A DNA stretch of 64,000 nucleotides from Amycolatopsis alkalitolerans. Its GTDB lineage: Bacteria > Actinomycetota > Actinomycetes > Mycobacteriales > Pseudonocardiaceae. Positions 59,326 through 64,000 of this stretch are shown piece after piece. A model generated the notes under the pieces. That model had not been told where the DNA came from. It saw only the letters and a list, made by a program, of their open reading frames with translations, and ran no database searches. A program made the position numbers and the translations under genes. The stretch covers positions 372,001-436,000 of the forward strand of contig NZ_VDFW01000001.1 of NCBI RefSeq assembly GCF_006152065.1, in the 5' to 3' direction. Positions within the stretch are counted from its first letter, which is position 1; each line of letters starts with the position of its first letter.

Positions 59326-61062
59326 ATGCGCGAAGAGCACACCGAGCCCTCTCGATCGGGCGATGCGTTCCGGACCACTCGGCGCGACCTGCTCAAGGCC
59401 GTCGGCGTGGCCGGGCTCGCGGTGACCTTCGGGCCCACCGTGGCCGCGGAGGCCGGAGAGGGCACGGCGGCGCGGCAATCGATCCGGCGCAGCCGCGCCG
59501 TCGCCGGCGGGAAGGCAAGCCATCTGACGCTCCTGCAGACGGCCGACATCCACGGTCAGATCGAGACTCACGACGAGTTCTTCTGGGAGAACGGCCGCCC
59601 GGCCTACCGGCGGGTCGGTGGCTTCCCCCGGATCAAGACCCTTGTCGACGGGGTGCGGGCGGACAACCCCGGCGGCACCGTCCTGCTCGACTGCGGCGAC
59701 TGCTTCCAGGGCAGCGGCTACGCGGCGTTGAGCCGGGGCGAGGTGATGGCTCCGATCATGCGGGAGATGGGCTACAACCTCGTGATCCCCGGCAACTGGG
59801 AGGTCGTCTACGGCAAGGACCAGCTCCTCAAGGTGATCAACGACTACGGCGCGCCCGTGGTCTGCACGAACATGTTCCACGACGAGAACGGCCGTGCGGG
59901 TGGACCGCTCTTCCTGCCACACCACGTGGTGGACATCGCCGGCGTCCGCATCGGCGTCGTCGGCTTCAACGACCCGATGGTTCCGGTCCGCCAGGACCCC
60001 GCGTACAGCGCCGGAATCAAGTTCACGCAGCCCGAGTACAACGCGGCCGAGCAGATCCGCATGCTGCGCGAGGACGAGCACTGCGAGCTCGTGCTCGCCA
60101 TGACCCATATGGGGATCGCGCAGCAGGTAGGGCTCGCGTCGGAGCCCTACATGGCGGGAGTCGACTACGTGCTGGGCGCGGACACCCACGAGCGCATCCG
60201 CGATCCCTTGCAGGGCAAATACTGCCGCGTGACCGAGCCCGGCGCCTTCGGTTCGTTCGTCGGGCGCCTGGACGTGGTGGTGGAGAACGGCAAGGTCCGT
60301 GAACAGGGCTACGAACTGATCGAGGTGGCGGAGCGCCGCTACGTCGAGAACCCGAAGATGCGCCACGCGGTCAGCGAAGCCACCGGTCCGTACAAGGCCC
60401 GTCTCGAGAAGGTGATCGGCCGCACGAAGACGCCGATTCTCCGCTACTACATCCTCGAAACGCCGATGGACAACCTCATCACCGACGCGTTGTACGAGAA
60501 GGCACGTCCTGATGTCGCGTTGTCCAACGGGTTCCGATTCGGCCCACCGCTGGTACCGGGGCGCGGCGGTATCGCGCAGATCACCGAGAACTACCTCTGG
60601 AGCATGCTGCCGGTCAACTCACAGGCGGAGGTGGCCGACGTCTCGGGTGCGCTGCTGAAGCCATGGATGGAGAAGGAACTCAACAACGTCTTCGCCGCCG
60701 ATCCGGCCCAGCGCTTCGGGGGCTGGGTGGTGCGGATGCGCGGGATGGAGGTGAACTTCACCGCCGGCAAACCGTTCGGGAGCCGGGTGAACTGGATCAA
60801 GATCGCCGGCGCGCCCCTCGACCCGAACCGCGTGTACCGGGTGCTGGCCTGCGATCGCGGTGGCGACCCGCCGGACGTGCTGTGCCGCATCAAGGGCGTC
60901 GGGAACAAGACCGCGCTCGGCTTCACCATTCACGACGCCGTCACGGAGTACCTGGCCAAGAATTCTCCGGTCGCACCCCGGCTGGAGGGCCGCGTCACCG
61001 CGACGGATCTGCCGCAGACCGCGCTCGGGCAGCTGCCCGGGACCGGCTACGAGTTCCACTGA
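59326..61062 (+). CDS. Tat-exported SoxB-like metallophosphoesterase / 5'-nucleotidase
   Basis: A 578-residue protein. TTRRDLLKAVGVAGLAVTFG is a twin-arginine signal (about residues 17-36). The metallophosphatase domain has LLQTADIHGQ, LLDCGDCFQG, GNWEVVYG (Asn157-Trp158), MTHMG and GADTHERI. In ordinary 5'-nucleotidases the motifs are GNHE and GHTH; here the His positions are Trp and Asp, as in SoxB-type thiosulfohydrolases, which have GHWE and GRTHE. A 5'-nucleotidase C-terminal domain follows (TPMDNLITDALYEKA, NGFRFGPPL). No other sox gene is nearby, so the substrate is unclear. Likely co-transcribed with the propeller gene. Confidence 0.87.
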   Translation: MREEHTEPSRSGDAFRTTRRDLLKAVGVAGLAVTFGPTVAAEAGEGTAARQSIRRSRAVAGGKASHLTLLQTADIHGQIETHDEFFWENGRPAYRRVGGFPRIKTLVDGVRADNPGGTVLLDCGDCFQGSGYAALSRGEVMAPIMREMGYNLVIPGNWEVVYGKDQLLKVINDYGAPVVCTNMFHDENGRAGGPLFLPHHVVDIAGVRIGVVGFNDPMVPVRQDPAYSAGIKFTQPEYNAAEQIRMLREDEHCELVLAMTHMGIAQQVGLASEPYMAGVDYVLGADTHERIRDPLQGKYCRVTEPGAFGSFVGRLDVVVENGKVREQGYELIEVAERRYVENPKMRHAVSEATGPYKARLEKVIGRTKTPILRYYILETPMDNLITDALYEKARPDVALSNGFRFGPPLVPGRGGIAQITENYLWSMLPVNSQAEVADVSGALLKPWMEKELNNVFAADPAQRFGGWVVRMRGMEVNFTAGKPFGSRVNWIKIAGAPLDPNRVYRVLACDRGGDPPDVLCRIKGVGNKTALGFTIHDAVTEYLAKNSPVAPRLEGRVTATDLPQTALGQLPGTGYEFH

Positions 61063-61086
61063 GCCGGAAGGAACGGAGGAAGCGCT

Positions 61087-62403
61087 ATGGATACAGCAGC
61101 AAGAGGTCGCCGGATATCCGTCCTGCTCGTCATCGCGGCGGCCGTCGCGATGCTCGTCGCACTCACCAACCCGGCTGCCGGTGATCCGGCAGCGGCCCGG
61201 TTCGGCCTTGCCCCCAGGATCTACACCGTCACACCGTCCTCGGAACCCGGTGCGATCACCGGGCCGTCCAGCGTCAAGGTGTGGGACGCCGGGACGAACA
61301 AGATGATCAAGGAGGTGCCGGTTCCCTCGGACAGGGCGGACGGCCTCTCCAGGCCGCACCATTTCATGGCCATCCCGGGACGCAACTTCGCGTTCGTGAT
61401 GGGCTTCGCGCCGACCTCGTCCATCAAGGTCTTCGATATGGTGAAGAACGAGTTCACCGGCGAGATCCAGACCGGGCTGGGCCCGCGGCACCTCGAGTTC
61501 AACCCGAACGGCGCGGTCGCCTACAGCGCGAACTTCGACGGCGACAGCATCAGCGCGATCAATATCAACTCGCGGAAGACGGAGGCCACGATCCCGGTCG
61601 GTGACCGGCCGAACTACGTCGAGTACGTCAAGACCAAACACGGGCCGCGGCTGTTCGTGTGCAACTTCGGCGAGAACACCGTCACCGTCATCAATGCCGA
61701 CACCTACCAGGTCATCGGCAAGGTCACGGTGGGCGACGGTCCGTTCAACATGTCCGCCACGCTTGACAACAGGTTCCTCGTCACCGCCGACGCCCGCAGC
61801 AACACCGCGACGTTCGTCGACGTCGACACCCTCAAGGTGACCGACCAGATCGGCATCGGCGGCACGCACCGCACCGATCTCCCGCCGTCGGCCTTCCAGC
61901 GGCTGAACCCCCGGATCTCTCCCGACGGCAAGTGGCTGTTCATCGGCAACCAGGACGCTTCGGCGGTCAGCGTCATCAACATTCGCGAGCGCCGGCTCGA
62001 GGCGCTGATCCCGGCCGGGCTCGGTGCCGACATCGCCTTCTTCCCGGGAGGTCCCGCGGACGGCTACGCGTTGGTCACCAACCGCTACGACAATTTCGTG
62101 ACGGTGGTGAAGCTGCACGGCGACGAACCGCCGACGTTCGTCAAGAACATTCCCACCGAGCGGATCGGCTCCCACTACATCACCTTCAGCGAGGACTGGA
62201 GCAAGGGAATCGTCTCCGAACGGCCCGGGCGCGCCTACTCCGTCATCGACATGGCGAAGCTGGTGGAGACCGCGAACGTCTGGGTCGGCGGTACTCCCGG
62301 TCCCTCCGAACCCGACCACAGCCAGGACTACACCAGGGCCGGTCCCGACATGGCGGTCTACGTCTGGTTCGACAAGGGCAAGGCGATGTTCCACCACGAA
62401 TGA
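61087..62403 (+). CDS. Exported YncE-like beta-propeller protein
   Basis: A 438-residue protein with an N-terminal signal (RISVLLVIAAAVAMLVALTN, then PAAGDPAAA). The rest is a repetitive beta-propeller with YVTN/YncE-type repeats such as PRHLEFNPNGAVAYSANFDG, GKVTVGDGPFNMSATLDNRF and NPRISPDGKWLFIGNQDAS. No enzyme motif is clear; such proteins bind partners or metals outside the cell. It lies 24 bp after the SoxB-like gene and ends 27 bp before a perfect terminator, so the two form an operon and probably act together outside the cell. Confidence 0.85.
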   Translation: MDTAARGRRISVLLVIAAAVAMLVALTNPAAGDPAAARFGLAPRIYTVTPSSEPGAITGPSSVKVWDAGTNKMIKEVPVPSDRADGLSRPHHFMAIPGRNFAFVMGFAPTSSIKVFDMVKNEFTGEIQTGLGPRHLEFNPNGAVAYSANFDGDSISAININSRKTEATIPVGDRPNYVEYVKTKHGPRLFVCNFGENTVTVINADTYQVIGKVTVGDGPFNMSATLDNRFLVTADARSNTATFVDVDTLKVTDQIGIGGTHRTDLPPSAFQRLNPRISPDGKWLFIGNQDASAVSVINIRERRLEALIPAGLGADIAFFPGGPADGYALVTNRYDNFVTVVKLHGDEPPTFVKNIPTERIGSHYITFSEDWSKGIVSERPGRAYSVIDMAKLVETANVWVGGTPGPSEPDHSQDYTRAGPDMAVYVWFDKGKAMFHHE

Positions 62404-62430
62404 CGCGACGCCTGATCTGACCGCACACCC

Positions 62431-62467
62431 GAAGCCTGGGGCCGCCGCGACGGCGGCCCCAGGCTTC
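62431..62467 (+). terminator. Perfect 17-bp terminator hairpin
   Basis: GAAGCCTGGGGCCGCCG (62431-62447) pairs perfectly with CGGCGGCCCCAGGCTTC (62451-62467) around a CGA loop. It closes the metallophosphoesterase/propeller operon. No T tract, as is common in GC-rich actinobacteria. Confidence 0.9.
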
Positions 62468-62477
62468 GCGCTCGTTC

Positions 62478-62513
62478 TTGACCCAGAATTGACTAAGTGA
62501 TCTAATCAATTCT
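62478..62513 (+). promoter_or_regulatory. GntR promoter with overlapping operator
   Basis: TTGACC (62478-62483), a 17-bp spacer and TCTAAT (62501-62506) form a strong promoter. A perfect 8-bp inverted repeat, AGAATTGA (62485-62492) and TCAATTCT (62506-62513), covers the spacer, the -10 and the expected start site, so the GntR protein probably represses itself and the next gene here (inference). Confidence 0.7.
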
Positions 62514-62533
62514 GCGCGAGAACGGAGTACGCG

Positions 62534-63223
62534 ATGACGCGACGAGCTGAGACGACCGGGAACGGGCCGAGCCTGTCCGACCGGCTGGCCACCGGCCTAC
62601 TGGAACTGATCGCCGAACTGCGGCTGTCCCCGGGCGACCCCCTGCCCACCGTTCGCGAGCTGGCCCAGCGCTTCTCCGTCACCCCGCCGACCATCCGCGA
62701 GGCACTGCGCCGCCTGCAGGCCACCGACGCCGTGCGGCTGCGGCACGGGTCCGGCGTCTACGTCGGTGCTGGCCTCCACCGCACGCTCATGGCGAACCCG
62801 AACTCCGCGCCCCTGCAGGACGAACTGGTGCTGCAGATGGTCGACGCGAGGATCACGATCGAGCCGGGCATCGCGGCGCTCGCGGCGGCGCACCGGACCG
62901 AAGACGACCTGACCCAGCTGGAGCTCGCGCTCGACACCGCGCTGCGCGATCTGGCCGACAACCGTCCGCATCTGAACTTCCACCGGGAGCTCGCGAGCGC
63001 GTCGCGCAACCAGGTGCTGTTCGAGGTCGTGGACTCGCTGCTGACCGTGCGCGCACGGGAGCAGCGGATGGTGCGCGTGCTGATCCACGACCGCCGCCGT
63101 GACTACGACCAGCATCTGGCGATCTTCCAGGCGGTGCGCGACGGCGACCCGGCACAGGCCGAGCGCCTCACGCGCGAGCACCTGCACCAGCTTCGCGAGG
63201 ACATCACCGAGCGGCTCGGCTGA
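62534..63223 (+). CDS. GntR family transcriptional regulator, FadR subfamily
   Basis: A 229-residue regulator. The winged helix is at about 12-75: LRLSPGDPLPTVRELAQRFS and VTPPTIREALRRLQATDAVR. The C-terminal FCD ligand domain (about 95-220) has DARITIEPGIAALAAAHRTE, NFHRELASASRNQVLFEV and HLAIFQAVRDGDPAQAERLT, including the Asp/His positions that bind metal. ACGGAG lies six bases before the ATG. It is 26 bp upstream of the creatininase-family gene in the same direction and probably responds to that enzyme's substrate. Confidence 0.9.
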   Translation: MTRRAETTGNGPSLSDRLATGLLELIAELRLSPGDPLPTVRELAQRFSVTPPTIREALRRLQATDAVRLRHGSGVYVGAGLHRTLMANPNSAPLQDELVLQMVDARITIEPGIAALAAAHRTEDDLTQLELALDTALRDLADNRPHLNFHRELASASRNQVLFEVVDSLLTVRAREQRMVRVLIHDRRRDYDQHLAIFQAVRDGDPAQAERLTREHLHQLREDITERLG

Positions 63224-63249
63224 GCCCGGACACGACCCGTAGGAGACAC

Positions 63250-64000
63250 ATGGCGTCCCCCGATCATTTCGTGCTGCGCTCGCACCGGCTCGCGGACCTG
63301 ACCTGGCCCGAGATCGCCGGGCTGAGGCAGTACGCGCCGGTCGCGATCGTGCCACTCGGCGCGTGCGAGCAACACGGGCCCGCGATGGCGCAGCGCACCG
63401 ACACGACCCGCGCCGAGGTCGTCGCCGATCTGGTGGCCGAGCGGCTGAACCCGCGCGTCGTGGTCGCGCCCGTGATCCCGGTGGGAGTGTCGGAGCACCA
63501 TATGGCCTTCCCCGGCACTCTCACGCTTTCGCCGGTCACCCTGCAGCAGATGGTCTACGAGCTGGTCACGAGCCTGCACCGGCACGGCTGGCGGAAGGTG
63601 TTCGTGCTGACCGGGCACGGTGGCAACAACGCTGCCGTCGAGGTCGCCGTCTCGCGGCTGAGGGGCGATCTGCCCGCCCTGCACATCGCGTGGAGTGGCA
63701 TCACGCCCGTGGTGTCCGATGTGGCCAGTGAACTCGCGCTGAGCGAGATCCGGGGCCACAGTTGTGAAATCGAGACCTCGCAGGCGATCTTCGTCGATCC
63801 GGAGCTGGTGCTCGAAGAGCGGCTCGCCCGTGGAAGTTCTACTGTGGACGATCTCGACCCGGCCGGCCGGCTGTCCCGGAGCCAGCCGGGAATCCATTTC
63901 CCGCAGGGCTATGACGCGCTTTCGGCCACCGGCAACCTCGGTGACGCACGCGCGGCAGGCAAGGAGGCGGGCGCCCGGCTGATCACCACCGCAGTCGAGC
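63250..64000 (+). CDS. Creatininase family protein (3' end beyond the window)
   Basis: At least 250 residues, open to the window edge. Metal-site motifs of the creatinine amidohydrolase family are present: IVPLGACEQHGPAM (Glu, His), QRTDTTRAEVVADLVA (Asp), FVLTGHGGNNAAVEVAV and GHSCEIETSQAIFV (Glu). The family hydrolyses cyclic amides such as creatinine and precursor amides in cofactor pathways; the exact substrate is unknown. GTAGGAG precedes the ATG. The pairing with a FadR-type regulator suggests a catabolic role. About 5-10 C-terminal residues are probably missing. Confidence 0.88.
   Translation, partial: MASPDHFVLRSHRLADLTWPEIAGLRQYAPVAIVPLGACEQHGPAMAQRTDTTRAEVVADLVAERLNPRVVVAPVIPVGVSEHHMAFPGTLTLSPVTLQQMVYELVTSLHRHGWRKVFVLTGHGGNNAAVEVAVSRLRGDLPALHIAWSGITPVVSDVASELALSEIRGHSCEIETSQAIFVDPELVLEERLARGSSTVDDLDPAGRLSRSQPGIHFPQGYDALSATGNLGDARAAGKEAGARLITTAVE

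Noticed and set aside
3099-63855. Recurrent CTACTGTGGACG / TCCACTGTGGAC strings
   Set aside because: They occur at scattered positions within coding DNA, mostly encoding Ser-Thr-Val-Asp, without spacing or promoter context. Codon usage explains them better than a binding site.
1-64000. Search for CRISPR arrays, tRNA or rRNA genes, transposases or phage genes
   Set aside because: No regular short repeats with unique spacers, no cloverleaf-like sequence in the gaps, and no transposase or integrase motifs in the translated frames.

Overview
The window is GC-rich actinobacterial DNA. GTG and TTG starts, ATGA/GTGA gene overlaps, several apparently leaderless promoters, a GlgE-type glucan locus and many AraC/GntR/MarR/LuxR regulators point to Pseudonocardiales, most likely an Amycolatopsis-like chromosome (inference; no 16S rRNA or tRNA gene is present). 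No phage, insertion sequence, CRISPR array or replication origin was seen.

Layout. (1) 0.1-2.0 kb: drug-type MFS exporter with a MarR regulator. (2) 2.0-12.8 kb: a heterocycle/amide utilisation region with a PucR regulator, three DUF917 paralogues, a HyuA hydantoinase/oxoprolinase, an NCS1-type permease, an S9 peptidase and an alpha/beta hydrolase, plus a decayed methyltransferase. (3) 12.8-16.3 kb: a cysteine-desulfurase-like enzyme and GlxA-type and AraC regulators. (4) 16.4-20.1 kb: an aromatic module. A TfdB-like FAD monooxygenase, broken by one extra T, sits next to a fused maleylacetate reductase/hydroxyquinol 1,2-dioxygenase. This suggests a resorcinol-type phenol -> hydroxyquinol -> maleylacetate -> 3-oxoadipate route. 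(5) 20.1-20.5 kb: a tandem repeat of about 89 bp. (6) 20.6-28.7 kb: a MSMEG_0565-0572 / Nit1C-type operon (flavoprotein, amidohydrolase, Sll0783 homologue, radical SAM protein, GNAT-AIR synthase fusion, nitrilase, a second nitrilase fold without the catalytic Cys, glycosyltransferase). Related clusters have been linked to cyanide nitrogen assimilation. (7) 28.7-32.3 kb: a broken small gene, a Ser/Thr kinase with an extracellular CBM2-like domain, a perfect terminator, a tandem repeat of about 75 bp and a secreted protein. (8) 32.5-53.1 kb: an alpha-glucan/trehalose supercluster. It holds the GlgE pathway (glgB, pep2, treS, glgE), glgX, the TreX-TreY-TreZ route with malQ, a GH13 enzyme and a Tat lipoprotein. 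(9) 53-59 kb: HdeD-like protein, MarR/MFS pair, acyltransferase membrane genes, membrane LuxR regulator. (10) 59-64 kb: Tat-exported SoxB-like metallophosphoesterase, exported beta-propeller, GntR regulator and a creatininase-family enzyme cut by the window edge.

Most unusual points: (a) a two-hairpin palindromic element lies in frame inside two protein genes, treY and malQ, read in different frames; (b) the Nit operon carries a degenerate nitrilase (E-K-C triad changed to D-K-D) beside an intact one; (c) its radical SAM protein has a CX8CX2C motif; (d) two families of degenerate tandem repeats fill intergenic DNA, one with a diverged extra copy 6 kb away; (e) three DUF917 paralogues share one locus with HyuA and a permease.

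Functions come from reading translated motifs by eye. Start codons were chosen by ribosome-binding site, overlap and family length, and some are uncertain by a few codons.
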